A stretch of DNA of 40,496 nucleotides, from the NCBI GenBank assembly GCA_051009975.1, contig JBPCWA010000140.1, forward strand, positions 1 to 40,496, given 5' to 3'. Below are positions 1 through 8,266 of the stretch, piece after piece. The notes under the pieces were generated by a model. The model saw only the letters and a program-made list of their open reading frames with translations. It ran no database searches and was not told the origin of the DNA. The stretch is from Tectiglobus sp051009975 (GTDB lineage: Bacteria; Pseudomonadota; Alphaproteobacteria; Rhizobiales; Hyphomicrobiaceae). The translations under genes were made by a program, and so were the position numbers. Position 1 is the stretch's first letter, and each line of letters starts with the position of its first letter.

Positions 1-858
1 CGCGCCCGACGCCTCCCACTGTTCGGCAAACTGGGCAAAGGTCTCCGGTGTCATGTCATCGACGAACTGCCAGTTTGGCATCGCCATATAGCCAGAATCT
101 GGATAGACCATCAGCGGCCGCCGACCATAACAACGGAGACTGACGAGAGCCTCGCCGATCAGTTCGGCTGATGTGTGCATGATTCCCCAGGCATCGAAAT
201 TCTGTTTTGCCGCAAGAACAACGTTGTCGTGGAAAGCGACATCAGTGTCGTGGGCTGCGATCAGGTCTCCTGCGACATTGCGCTTGGCAGAAAGACCACA
301 CCACACTGGCAATGTCGATTGAGAGAGTGCGTCAAACATCTGTGTCATTCGATTAGGTTTGGACATCATTTCGAGAAGCAGAACATCGACGTCGTTGCGA
401 GACAGTATTGACGCCATTTCCTGAAATGCAATGAAGAGTTCTTTGTTGCCGGGTTCGTCGGAGACGACCTCCGACGCCCCGCGAATCTGCCGAGGCGTAG
501 CATGCGACAGTGATCCGGCAACGAGTACATTGCGCGCGCCGGATCTATCGCGAGCCATCAAAGCCGCCTCAACACTTCGACGGTTCAGTTCGCTCACGGA
601 GTGGGAGATGCCTAAGGGCTCCAGCATCAGGCGCGAGGAGGCGTAAGTATTCGCCGTAATCACGTCGGCCCCCGCATCGATATAGGCACAATGCATATCG
701 ACGACGGCCTCGAAATAGTCGAGAGCCGCTCGCCCGGACCACAGATCATCGGCCATTGGAACACCGCGGCGCTGAAGTTCAGTCGAAACACCTCCGTCAA
801 GGAGCAGCACGCCGCCGGCATTCAGCCGCTGACTAGCAGTTTCGTAGGCTGTCGGCAT
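1..858 (-). CDS. Homocysteine S-methyltransferase family protein (3' end outside window)
   Basis: The protein reads from an ATG at 858 for 286 codons to the window edge without a stop. A GGAG ribosome site lies 7 bases upstream of the start. It belongs to the zinc-dependent homocysteine/selenocysteine methyltransferase barrel family, which moves a methyl group from a donor such as S-methylmethionine to homocysteine in the cytosol. Visible hallmarks are the N-terminal LLLDGGVSTELQRRG motif, GADVITANTYASS around residue 60, and a YPDSGYMAMPNWQF segment near the C-terminus. The paired cysteines of the family (GGCC) would lie just beyond the edge. Where the family has its first zinc cysteine (GxNC), this protein reads GIMHTS, so a histidine sits at that place. 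Family membership is well supported. The methyl donor and acceptor cannot be told, and the His variant may mark a subfamily with another substrate. Confidence 0.85.
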   Translation of the reverse strand, partial: MPTAYETASQRLNAGGVLLLDGGVSTELQRRGVPMADDLWSGRAALDYFEAVVDMHCAYIDAGADVITANTYASSRLMLEPLGISHSVSELNRRSVEAALMARDRSGARNVLVAGSLSHATPRQIRGASEVVSDEPGNKELFIAFQEMASILSRNDVDVLLLEMMSKPNRMTQMFDALSQSTLPVWCGLSAKRNVAGDLIAAHDTDVAFHDNVVLAAKQNFDAWGIMHTSAELIGEALVSLRCYGRRPLMVYPDSGYMAMPNWQFVDDMTPETFAQFAEQWEASGA

Positions 859-1074
859 TTTGATCTCCAACTAAGCGACCGATAAGGCGAAGGCGCATCA
901 AATTGTTCGAACTTGTCAACAGTAGCCAATTCGCATCGACTCTAGGCTCTGGTCAATGTAGAGAAAATGCCGATCAGCGACAGCAGACACTTTTATGAGC
1001 TTGGAGGTAGTCAACGGGGCATCAGCAGTAAATCAACACGCTTCGCTCCCGCTCCTAGGCGACCAACATTGGCC

Positions 1075-1098
1075 ACTATCGCCGTCGCCGGCGATAGT
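1075..1098. other. Perfect 10-bp stem-loop upstream of the sulfotransferase gene
   Basis: ACTATCGCCG (1075-1084) and its exact reverse complement CGGCGATAGT (1089-1098) flank a TCGC tetraloop. The stem ends 28 bases before the chosen start codon at 1127. No run of T follows, so it is not a standard terminator. It could be an mRNA leader hairpin or a protein-binding palindrome; the sequence does not decide between them. Confidence 0.5.
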
Positions 1099-1126
1099 CG
1101 GCCGTTGTAGTCGGAGGCATGCAATA

Positions 1127-1822
1127 ATGGTTTTCCACGAATTGAGAGCAATATTCTTCCATGTTGGTAAGACCGCAGGCGACTCTATCGAGTGGATGTT
1201 GTTGCCAGGCCCGAGAGATCCATGCGTAGGTGACAGACACCTAATGTTCGGACTGGATTCGCAGCTCGGAATTTATCTTCAACATGCAACTTGCAGGACG
1301 GCATTGGACATTATTGGACCAAAGACCTTTCACGAGTACTTCAAATTCACGATTGTTCGAAATCCGTATGATCGTCTGGTCAGCACATACTTCTACCAGA
1401 TCGACCGGCATCTAAAGGAATTTGGCAGCTTTAGAAACTACATTCTTTCTCTACCGGAGCGGCTGTCGGATCCGAGGGCGCGTATGGGTTCCCACGCAAC
1501 AAGTCAACTTCACTACACGCATATCGACGATAAACCTGTAGTTAACTTTGTCGGTAGATTTGAAGAATTGGATAAGGCAGTTGCAATCATAAAGGACCGT
1601 CTCGGCATTGTAGCCGATCTGCCACGACGAAATGTTATACAGCACCGATTGCGTCCGAGAGGCAAAGGCCATGCGTTGTACGACGAAGAAATGATTAAAG
1701 TGATGCAAACTGTTTACCGTCGCGATTTCGATACCTACGCTTACCCCGTACGACCAATGCTCGGTACGTGTCATGTTTCAGATGCTATATCTCGCAGTTA
1801 TCAGCGCATCATGAACAATTAG
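1127..1822 (+). CDS. Sulfotransferase family protein
   Basis: A 231-residue protein of the PAPS-dependent sulfotransferase fold, which transfers a sulfuryl group from PAPS to a carbohydrate or other hydroxyl or amine acceptor. FFHVGKTAGDSI (about residues 9-20) is the 5'-phosphosulfate loop with its Lys-Thr pair. FTIVRNPYDRLVSTYF (about 71-86) is the 3'-phosphate binding motif with the conserved Arg and Ser. The start at 1127 is preferred because a GGAGG ribosome site lies about 9 bases upstream and the P-loop follows at the usual distance. A longer reading from 995 adds 44 residues that look unlike this family. The gene looks less GC-rich than its neighbours. It stands alone, and no PAPS synthesis or polysaccharide gene is nearby, so the acceptor is unknown. 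Local transfer is an inference from composition only. Confidence 0.8.
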   Translation: MVFHELRAIFFHVGKTAGDSIEWMLLPGPRDPCVGDRHLMFGLDSQLGIYLQHATCRTALDIIGPKTFHEYFKFTIVRNPYDRLVSTYFYQIDRHLKEFGSFRNYILSLPERLSDPRARMGSHATSQLHYTHIDDKPVVNFVGRFEELDKAVAIIKDRLGIVADLPRRNVIQHRLRPRGKGHALYDEEMIKVMQTVYRRDFDTYAYPVRPMLGTCHVSDAISRSYQRIMNN

Positions 1823-1884
1823 AGTCACGACTATTTTTTGATATTGAGACGAGGCCGACAGTACGATAACCGAGTGAAAAATCC

Positions 1885-2898
1885 ATGAGCGCAAATCTGA
1901 CCAACCGCCGTGTTGTATTAGCCGAACGACCTAAGGGTGTTCCAGATGCCAGCCACTTCTCGGTCGACGAGACGCACGTACCCGAAATCAAGGATGGAGA
2001 GATCCTAATCAAGAACCAGTTCTGGTCAGTTGATCCGGCGATGCGCGGTTGGGTCAATGATGCCCCCAACTACCTGCCACCCGTGGAGATAGGCGCAGTC
2101 ATGCGTTCGTTCTCCGTCGGAACCGTCGTTTCCACCCGGAATGCGGAGTTCGCGGAAGGCGACATTCTGTCAGGCATGTTCGGCTGGCAGCGATACGCGA
2201 TCTCTGATGGCCGGAATGTTGATCGTAAAGTTAAGGAGACAGATTTACCTCCATCTTTGGCTTTAGGTGTTCTTGGCCTAAACGGTGTGACGGCGTATTT
2301 CGGATTGCTTGACGGATGTGCGCCAAAGAAAGGCGAAACCGTCGTAGTGTCTACGGCAGCTGGGGCCGTCGGCTCCGCTGTTGGTCAGATTGCGAAAATA
2401 ATGGGATGTCGCACTGTCGGGATAACCAGCACCACTGACAAAGCCGCACTTTGCCGCGAAACCTTCAGCTATGACGCTACGATCAACTATCGCGAGCAAG
2501 ACGTCGCAGAGGCTCTAAGAGACGCGTGCCCCTCCGGTATCGACTGCTATTTTGACAACACCTGCGGTCCAATAAGTGACGCCGTTATGACTCAGTTGGC
2601 TGTCGGGGCGAGGATCACCGTTTGTGGCACCGCCGCGATCACGGACTGGGAGCCAGTCCCAATCGGACCACGCGTGCATCGACAGCTATTGGTGGCCAGG
2701 GCCCGCATGCGGGGCTTCTTGGTGCTGGACTACAAAGACAGGTTCGGCGAGGCGATTGACAAACTGGCCATCTGGGTGCGCCAGAACAAACTGGCGCACA
2801 ACGAACATATTCTTGACGGCGCGATTGCCGCGAAAGGTGCCATACGAATGCTCTATGAGGGAAGAAATACCGGCAAACTTCTCGTTCGGGTTGACTAG
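1885..2898 (+). CDS. NADP-dependent oxidoreductase, CurA / prostaglandin-reductase type
   Basis: A 337-residue medium-chain dehydrogenase/reductase of the zinc-free branch that reduces activated carbon-carbon double bonds with NADPH. The N-terminal domain carries FWSVDPAMRGW, typical of the CurA/leukotriene B4 12-hydroxydehydrogenase group. The nucleotide-binding domain starts at about residue 147 with VVVSTAAGAVGSAVGQIAK, containing the AxxGxxG turn. No catalytic-zinc cysteine/histidine pattern is present, and length matches the family (about 335-345). The ATG at 1885 follows a GAGTGA ribosome-site-like stretch. The gene lies 62 bp after the sulfotransferase gene on the same strand. The substrate cannot be read from sequence; an enone or enal from lipid or aromatic metabolism is the general expectation. 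Confidence 0.88.
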   Translation: MSANLTNRRVVLAERPKGVPDASHFSVDETHVPEIKDGEILIKNQFWSVDPAMRGWVNDAPNYLPPVEIGAVMRSFSVGTVVSTRNAEFAEGDILSGMFGWQRYAISDGRNVDRKVKETDLPPSLALGVLGLNGVTAYFGLLDGCAPKKGETVVVSTAAGAVGSAVGQIAKIMGCRTVGITSTTDKAALCRETFSYDATINYREQDVAEALRDACPSGIDCYFDNTCGPISDAVMTQLAVGARITVCGTAAITDWEPVPIGPRVHRQLLVARARMRGFLVLDYKDRFGEAIDKLAIWVRQNKLAHNEHILDGAIAAKGAIRMLYEGRNTGKLLVRVD

Positions 2899-3183
2899 CG
2901 GGGTCCGCTCAATGAATTCCCATTTTGAAGCCAATTGAACCTCGTTTGACAAACAAAGAATGGTGATCCGTCACTACGCGACCGATTGGAACTGGCAACC
3001 AAAATCCACTCCACGACCCGCAGCCTTCAGAGCCAAATTACTGACGAAGAAAGACGACTTAGGAAGATTGTGCGACAAGCTAGTGCAGCTCTAATTTTCG
3101 CAGGTTCTGATTCCCCACGACGGTCTCTGCATATAATCTGGTTCAATCTGAGTCGGTGAAACAGACAAAAACAAGCGGCGCTC

Positions 3184-4461
3184 ATGAAGTACGGCAATGC
3201 ACGCCAATCACAAATTTATCGAAATGGCCTGATCGGCCGTAGAACCAGAATCCCCGTCGAGCCCAGACGATTGGAGAAGATGGGATATTCGAGCATGAAC
3301 CGCAAAGCGTGGGCCTACGTAGCTGGAGGCGCAGGCGCTGAAGGAACGATGCACGAAAATCGTGCTGCTTTTGATCGGCATCGGATTGTGCCGCGCATGC
3401 TGCGCGGTAGCGAACATCGCGATCTCCAAGTCAGGTTGTTCGACCGCTTGTTCCCGCTACCTTTCTTCTTGGCACCGATCGGCGTCCTTGACCTGGTGCA
3501 TCAATCGGCGGATGTTGCCGCTGCCAGCGCGGCGGCGGCAGAGGGTGTCTGCTTTGTCGCTTCATCACAGTCGTCGGTTCCGCTTGAGGAAATTGCGAGA
3601 AGTGCGGGTGAAGGACCTCGGTGGTTTCAGCTCTACTGGCCATCGAGCAACGACCTGATGGCGAGCTTCGTGGAGCGTGCGGAAAGCGCTGATTACGAAG
3701 CAATCGTCGTAACTGTTGACACGACCGAACTCGGCTGGCGCCCACGGGATCTCGATCTGGGATACTTGCCTTTTGCACGGGGACGAGGAATCGCAAACTA
3801 CGTCACCGATCCGGTATTTATGCGCCTGGTCGATCGGTCGCCCCACGAGAAGCGATCGGGTGTCCCACCACTCGCCGGATGGCTAACAATTCTGGAGCTG
3901 ATAAAGAACTGGCCGGCCGGGTGGCAGTCAGCAATTTCTGACCTCGGTTCAGTGACACGAGCTATCCGTTGCTTTACGAGCCTCTACTCACGTCCGGGCC
4001 TAACTTGGTCTGACCTAAGCTTTCTGAGGTCCAAGACGAAACTACCCATTCTGCTCAAAGGCATCCTGCATCCTAGCGACGCCATCGAAGCCCTCGATCG
4101 TGGGGCCGATGCGATAATTGTTTCCAATCACGGCGGCCGACAAGTTGATGGCGCAGTCGGCGCGCTTGAGGTATTGCCATCCGTGGTACGTGCCGTCGAG
4201 GACCGAGTCCCGGTGTTATTTGACAGCGGAGTTAGGACCGGCGCCGACATTATCAAAGCATTGGCTCTTGGTGCTAAGGCCGTACTAATCGGACGCCCTT
4301 ATGTCTACGCTCTCGCTGTTGGCGGTGAAACCGGTGTCAGAGAACTCATCCAAAACTTAGCTGCCGACATCGACCTCAATCTGGGTCTCGCGGGATATGG
4401 AAACATTGCCGAATTGAGCCCTCAAACTCTATCCGAGCGGATCCTTGGCCAAGACATATGA
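3184..4461 (+). CDS. FMN-dependent alpha-hydroxy-acid oxidase, lactate 2-monooxygenase-like
   Basis: A 425-residue member of the FMN-dependent alpha-hydroxy-acid dehydrogenase/oxidase barrel family. These enzymes oxidise L-2-hydroxy acids; the lactate 2-monooxygenase branch retains the oxoacid and decarboxylates it. Seen here are YVAGGAGAEGT near residue 45, FQLYWPSS with its active-site Tyr, VVTVDTTELGWRPRDLD followed by a GIANYVTDPVF segment typical of lactate monooxygenases, the lysine in PILLKGIL, the catalytic His and Arg in SNHGGRQVD, and the phosphate-binding FDSGVRTGADIIKAL...IGRP. The start at 3184 is supported because the N-terminus (YGNARQSQIYRNGL) aligns with the family start, although the ribosome site is poor. 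It is the first gene of a plus-strand block leading to a TTT transporter. The hydroxy acid used is unknown; lactate itself is only one possibility. Confidence 0.88.
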   Translation: MKYGNARQSQIYRNGLIGRRTRIPVEPRRLEKMGYSSMNRKAWAYVAGGAGAEGTMHENRAAFDRHRIVPRMLRGSEHRDLQVRLFDRLFPLPFFLAPIGVLDLVHQSADVAAASAAAAEGVCFVASSQSSVPLEEIARSAGEGPRWFQLYWPSSNDLMASFVERAESADYEAIVVTVDTTELGWRPRDLDLGYLPFARGRGIANYVTDPVFMRLVDRSPHEKRSGVPPLAGWLTILELIKNWPAGWQSAISDLGSVTRAIRCFTSLYSRPGLTWSDLSFLRSKTKLPILLKGILHPSDAIEALDRGADAIIVSNHGGRQVDGAVGALEVLPSVVRAVEDRVPVLFDSGVRTGADIIKALALGAKAVLIGRPYVYALAVGGETGVRELIQNLAADIDLNLGLAGYGNIAELSPQTLSERILGQDI

Positions 4462-4713
4462 TGCTCAAATGCAATTTGCCTAACAGGCCAGTTCGTCGAC
4501 CAATCACGGCGAACAAGGATTGGACGTACTTGCCTCAAACCACTCGCCCACTTGTTGGTCGAGATGTTAGCGTATCGAACACGACTTACCCGCTACCACT
4601 GCAATGATTGGCGGGTCCCAACGGGACTGTTGGCAAATCAGTGGACGCGGCGAGGGGAATTCAGTACCTATCAGCAACGGCAAGAATTAAAAGAAAATGG
4701 GAGGTCCTCGTAC

Positions 4714-5151
4714 ATGTCGTTTGCGACGAGCCTGCGTCTCACTTCAGAAGGCGCCAGGACAATGATGGCAGCGGCCATCTCTAAGGCGGAAGAATACGGA
4801 ATCGCCGTTACAGTTGCGATTGTCGATGCCGGTGGTCATATGCTGGTGCTGGAGCGCATGGACGGTGGTCGATTTCACACTGTCCATTCCTCGACGACCA
4901 AGGCGATCACAGCTTCGTCCAATAAACGCCCAACGACCACCCGGGGCGCACAAGGTCAAGATCTGGATACTCTGCACGCAATAGGTTTGTCTCTGGCTGC
5001 AGGTCCGGACCGCTGGACCGCAATGGAAGGTGGCTTTCCAATAATGAAGGATGGCCAATGTCTTGGTGGCATCGGCGTCAGCGGGGGGGACTGGCAGCAA
5101 GATGAGGAAATTGCCAAAGCCGCGGTCCACGCGGTCGGTGCTGAACTCTAG
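4714..5151 (+). CDS. GlcG/HbpS family (DUF336) protein
   Basis: A 145-residue protein of the GlcG/HbpS (PF03928-type) family, small alpha/beta proteins often coded beside hydroxy-acid oxidation genes; some members bind haem. Family marks are the N-terminal helix EGARTMMAAAISKAEEYG, VAIVDAGGHMLVLERMDG, and the C-terminal GGFPIMKDGQCLGGIGVSGG, which is highly typical. The ATG at 4714 is chosen because GGGAGG lies 9 bases upstream and the family begins there; an upstream in-frame start at 4552 adds an unlikely leader. It sits between the hydroxy-acid oxidase and the TctC gene, matching the usual association of GlcG-like proteins with glycolate- or lactate-type oxidation. The biochemical role is unproven for most members. 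Confidence 0.87.
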   Translation: MSFATSLRLTSEGARTMMAAAISKAEEYGIAVTVAIVDAGGHMLVLERMDGGRFHTVHSSTTKAITASSNKRPTTTRGAQGQDLDTLHAIGLSLAAGPDRWTAMEGGFPIMKDGQCLGGIGVSGGDWQQDEEIAKAAVHAVGAEL

Positions 5152-5225
5152 CTGCGACGCACTCCACAAACGATACTACGGATACAAACTGAAAAAAGCC
5201 CAGCAACGGTGGGAGGAGAAATACT

Positions 5226-6194
5226 ATGAAGCATATCAAAACAGTCATGGCCGGCGTTTTGGTTGCTGGCCTGGCAGTTGGCGCAACGCCTGCATCGGCA
5301 TATCCCGACGGTCCGATCGAATTTACCATACCGTTCGGCGCGGGCGGGGGCGCGGATATCGAAGGCCGCCTCCTGGCCAAGGAAATGTCGAAGGTTTTGG
5401 GCGTGCCTTTGGCCCCTGTAAACAAACCCGGTGGCGGCGGAGCGATCACTTACACCTACATCACAAATTCGAAACCCGATGGGCATGTCATTGGTTGGAA
5501 CTCCACGTCCGTGCTCACCACGACGAACCTCGGAAACACCAAGTTCGACTACGACGCTATGGATCACATCGGCCGTGTCGAATACCAACCACAGCCATTT
5601 GTGGTAAATGCCAACGCTAAATGGAACTCGTTTGCCGAGTTTGTGAAAGACTGCAGGGCAAAGCCGGGAAGCTTGAAAGTTGCGAATTCAGGCACGGGCA
5701 GCTCAACTCATGCCGCTGCAATTATGTTGATGGACGCTGCAGGTTGCGATGTAATTCACCTTCCGAAAGGCATCAAGGGTCGAAACAAGTCTGTCCTCAA
5801 CGGCGAAGCCGATGCAATGATCGCGCCGCTCACAGGAGCAGTGCGTTTGACCAAGGCCGGAAAACTAAAAATCCTCTTGATGCCGTCCGATAGTCGTAGT
5901 GCACTGTTCCCGAATGTCCCCACCGCAAAGGAGGTGGGATATGAGGTGGTGCTCGACCTGTTCCGCGGCTTATCAGTGTCCAAGGGCACGCCTGACGCAG
6001 TGAAACAGAAACTGGCAGATGCTATGACCAAGGCCGCGCAGTCAGATGCTTTCATGAAATTGGCCAAGCAAAAGGGATTTACCGTAGCCCCAATGGGCCA
6101 TAGGGAATTTTCAGATTACCTGGCCTCCGAAGACGCCAAAGTAAAGGGCATTTTTAAGAATGCCGGGCTCTATAGATCGAATACGACCAAGTAA
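5226..6194 (+). CDS. TTT transporter periplasmic substrate-binding protein (TctC/Bug family)
   Basis: A 322-residue secreted binding protein of the Bug/TctC family, the periplasmic receptor of the tripartite tricarboxylate transporter system. A Sec signal peptide runs over residues 1-25 (KHIKTVMAGVLVAGLAVG, cleavage after ASA). The mature part has the family start YPDGPIEFTIPFGAGGGAD, then VNKPGGGGAITYTYI, KVANSGTGSSTHAAA and FPNVPTAKEVGYE. The ATG is preceded by GGGAGGAGA, a strong ribosome site. TctB and TctA follow on the same strand, after a hairpin terminator that likely keeps the receptor more abundant than the membrane parts. Bug proteins bind diverse carboxylates, and the ligand here cannot be told from sequence. 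Confidence 0.93.
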   Translation: MKHIKTVMAGVLVAGLAVGATPASAYPDGPIEFTIPFGAGGGADIEGRLLAKEMSKVLGVPLAPVNKPGGGGAITYTYITNSKPDGHVIGWNSTSVLTTTNLGNTKFDYDAMDHIGRVEYQPQPFVVNANAKWNSFAEFVKDCRAKPGSLKVANSGTGSSTHAAAIMLMDAAGCDVIHLPKGIKGRNKSVLNGEADAMIAPLTGAVRLTKAGKLKILLMPSDSRSALFPNVPTAKEVGYEVVLDLFRGLSVSKGTPDAVKQKLADAMTKAAQSDAFMKLAKQKGFTVAPMGHREFSDYLASEDAKVKGIFKNAGLYRSNTTK

Positions 6195-6211
6195 GTCACG
6201 AGGGGAGTAGC

Positions 6212-6236
6212 CAGCCCGCTGCTCCTTGGCGGGCTG
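6212..6236 (+). terminator. Intrinsic (partial) terminator between tctC-like and tctB-like genes
   Basis: CAGCCCGC (6212-6219) pairs with GCGGGCTG (6229-6236) around a 9-base loop, followed by CTCTTT. It lies 18 bp after the TctC stop and before the TctB start. The GC-rich 8-bp stem and short T tract suggest partial termination, a common way to make a binding protein in excess over its membrane partners. The T run is weak, so read-through is expected. Confidence 0.6.
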
Positions 6237-6308
6237 CTCTTTACCTTGTTTGCTGTTTCTTGGCCGGTCTTTCTTGGACGCTTCTTTCTTGGACGCCCCG
6301 AGCAAAAT

Positions 6309-6770
6309 ATGCGACGAAAAAACATCATCGGCGCGCTGATGCTGATCACCTTTGCAATTGCATATGGCGCGATGACAGCACAATTACCCGCCCGCACATT
6401 GCCAAACACTCCAGACCCATCCTTCTTTCCTTGGGTCAACACTATCATTATTCTGGTTCTATCCATATCGCTTCTGGTCCGCAGTTTGCGATGCCCAATT
6501 GAGGTAGCGGTGCCGGCCGATACCGGAGAACGCCGAAAAGTCATTTTGGCTCTTTGCACATTTGTGGCTTATGTGATCGCCATGCCTCGTACTGGATTCG
6601 TTCTGGCGACTTTGCCGTTTTTCGCTGCGATGATGCTTCTGTTCGGGGAACGACGGCCGGCATACGTCTGCGGCGGGGCACTCGCGGCAACCGTTGTCCT
6701 TTACATCCTTTTCCGACATGGCTTCGGCGTGTTTCTACCGCGTGGTTTATTAGCAGGAATCATTGCATGA
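6309..6770 (+). CDS. TTT transporter small membrane subunit (TctB family)
   Basis: A 153-residue integral membrane protein, the small subunit of the TTT carboxylate transporter. It shows the usual four hydrophobic segments: about residues 6-22, 37-53, 75-88 and 95-108, with a further hydrophobic end at 118-150. The segment PNTPDPSFFPWVNTII resembles the family's first periplasmic turn (GPGFFP-like). The ATG at 6309 is preferred to an upstream TTG at 6246 because the latter reads into the terminator region. No strong ribosome site is seen. The gene ends in an ATGA overlap with the TctA start, so the two are translationally coupled. Confidence 0.82.
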   Translation: MRRKNIIGALMLITFAIAYGAMTAQLPARTLPNTPDPSFFPWVNTIIILVLSISLLVRSLRCPIEVAVPADTGERRKVILALCTFVAYVIAMPRTGFVLATLPFFAAMMLLFGERRPAYVCGGALAATVVLYILFRHGFGVFLPRGLLAGIIA

Positions 6771-8266
6771 GCCCTGATGCGCTCACCGGTCTCAGTCAGG
6801 CCAGCGCTTTCCTTCCGCTGATTGCCACCTGCATCGGCGTCTTCGTCGGGCTCATTGTTGGCATGATTCCGGGGATGACCATCTCAACCGGGATCATTGT
6901 CGTCCTGCCCGTAACCTTTGTCCTACCAGCCGACATATCCATCGCTCTTTTGCTCGGCCTCTACGTAGGTGGCATGACAGGCGGCAGCTTCTCCGCGGTT
7001 CTTCTGAACATCCCAGGGACACCTTCAGCCTCTGCAACTGCAATGGACGGTTTTGCCATGGCGTCGAAGGGAGAGGCCGGCAGGGCTCTCGGCATCGCCA
7101 TCACCGCTAGTTTCGCCGGCGGTTTATTTAGTTTTTTATGTCTTCTTTTAGTTGCACCGCTACTCGCCGACGTCGCACTGGAATTCCGTACTGAGGACAT
7201 GTTTAGCCTCATGTTATTTGGCCTCACGATCATATGCAGCTTCGCCGCAAGATCTCTGATTAAGGGTCTGCTCTCTGCGGCCCTTGGCTTGACGTTGGTC
7301 ACCGTCGGCCAGGACCCAGTGATGGGGACCGCCCGGTTCACCTTGGGGCAGGCCGACTTAATGGGCGGAGTGCACTTCCTCACCGCCATGATCGGTTTGT
7401 TTGCAATACCTCAGTTGGTTGATAACCTGCTCCAATCCGACACCAGGCGGAAGGTCCAAACGAAACTGACCTCGGTATTGCCGAATCTGAAAGATCTAGT
7501 TGCCATCCGCATGCCTGTCTGCATCGGTTCGTTCGCCGGCGCGCTATTGGGAATCCTCCCGGGTGCCGGCGGCCCGATCGCTGCGTTCATCAGCTACGAC
7601 TACAGCCGCAAACTATCGAAGACGCCGGAACAGTTTGGTCAAGGTTGTGCCGAAGGCGTCGCGGCTCCGGAATCGGCCAACAATGCAGTCACCGGCGGCG
7701 CCTTGATCCCGATGATGACGCTCGGCATTCCTGGTGATCCTGTCACAGCAATCCTCATCGGAGCCCTGACAATTCACGGCCTGGCTCCGGGTCCGTTACT
7801 ATTCATGGAGCGCGGTGATTTTGCATATGGCCTGATTTGGTCTTTCTTTTGGGCCAATATATTCAATTTCATCATCGCCATTCTGGGCCTAAGGGTTTTG
7901 GTTACATTGCTGGCGACGCCCCGAGCTCTCTTAATGCCTACAGTAGCCGTGCTTTGCGTGGTCGGGAGCTATGCACTGCGCAACAACTTCTTTGACGTCT
8001 ACGTGATGCTGTTTTTTGGCTTCCTCGGTCTCGCCATGCGCTGGCTCGACATGCCCGTGGTACCGTTGCTGCTCGCCTTGGTCCTCGGCCGGCAACTGGA
8101 AGAAAACTTGCGAGTAGCTCTCACATCGTCGAAAGGCGACATCACCATCTTCTTCTCGTCGCCAATCAGCGTCACGTTTTTGTTTTTCGCGGCGTTGTCC
8201 ATCTACTGGTCGCTGCGAGCCAACGCAGGGCCTAGCGAACCCCAGCCAAAGGAGTCTGGATCATGA
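6767..8266 (+). CDS. TTT transporter large membrane subunit (TctA family)
   Basis: A 499-residue membrane protein, the large translocating subunit of the TTT system, with about 10-12 membrane spans. Family marks are the duplicated glycine/proline loops: GLIVGMIPGMT near residue 28, LLNIPGTPSASATAMDG near 82, GILPGAGGPIAAFISY near 263, and ESANNAVTGGALIPMMTLGIPGDPVTAIL near 303. Length matches the usual 495-510. The ATG at 6767 overlaps the TctB stop (ATGA), and its own stop overlaps the next ATG in the same way. It works with TctB and the TctC receptor for proton- or sodium-driven uptake of an unidentified carboxylate. Confidence 0.95.
   Translation: MSPDALTGLSQASAFLPLIATCIGVFVGLIVGMIPGMTISTGIIVVLPVTFVLPADISIALLLGLYVGGMTGGSFSAVLLNIPGTPSASATAMDGFAMASKGEAGRALGIAITASFAGGLFSFLCLLLVAPLLADVALEFRTEDMFSLMLFGLTIICSFAARSLIKGLLSAALGLTLVTVGQDPVMGTARFTLGQADLMGGVHFLTAMIGLFAIPQLVDNLLQSDTRRKVQTKLTSVLPNLKDLVAIRMPVCIGSFAGALLGILPGAGGPIAAFISYDYSRKLSKTPEQFGQGCAEGVAAPESANNAVTGGALIPMMTLGIPGDPVTAILIGALTIHGLAPGPLLFMERGDFAYGLIWSFFWANIFNFIIAILGLRVLVTLLATPRALLMPTVAVLCVVGSYALRNNFFDVYVMLFFGFLGLAMRWLDMPVVPLLLALVLGRQLEENLRVALTSSKGDITIFFSSPISVTFLFFAALSIYWSLRANAGPSEPQPKESGS

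Noticed and set aside
995..1126. N-terminal extension of the sulfotransferase from the ATG at 995
   Set aside because: The 44 extra residues are not family-like, cover the perfect stem-loop, and a better ribosome site serves the ATG at 1127.
3105..3137. Possible promoter with TATAAT at 3132-3137 before the hydroxy-acid oxidase
   Set aside because: A good -10 box is present, but no -35 element at 16-18 bp spacing could be found.
5051..5620. Long plus-strand frame across the HbpS/TctC boundary
   Set aside because: It lies in another frame of two well-supported genes and has an Arg/His/Cys-rich shadow-like composition.
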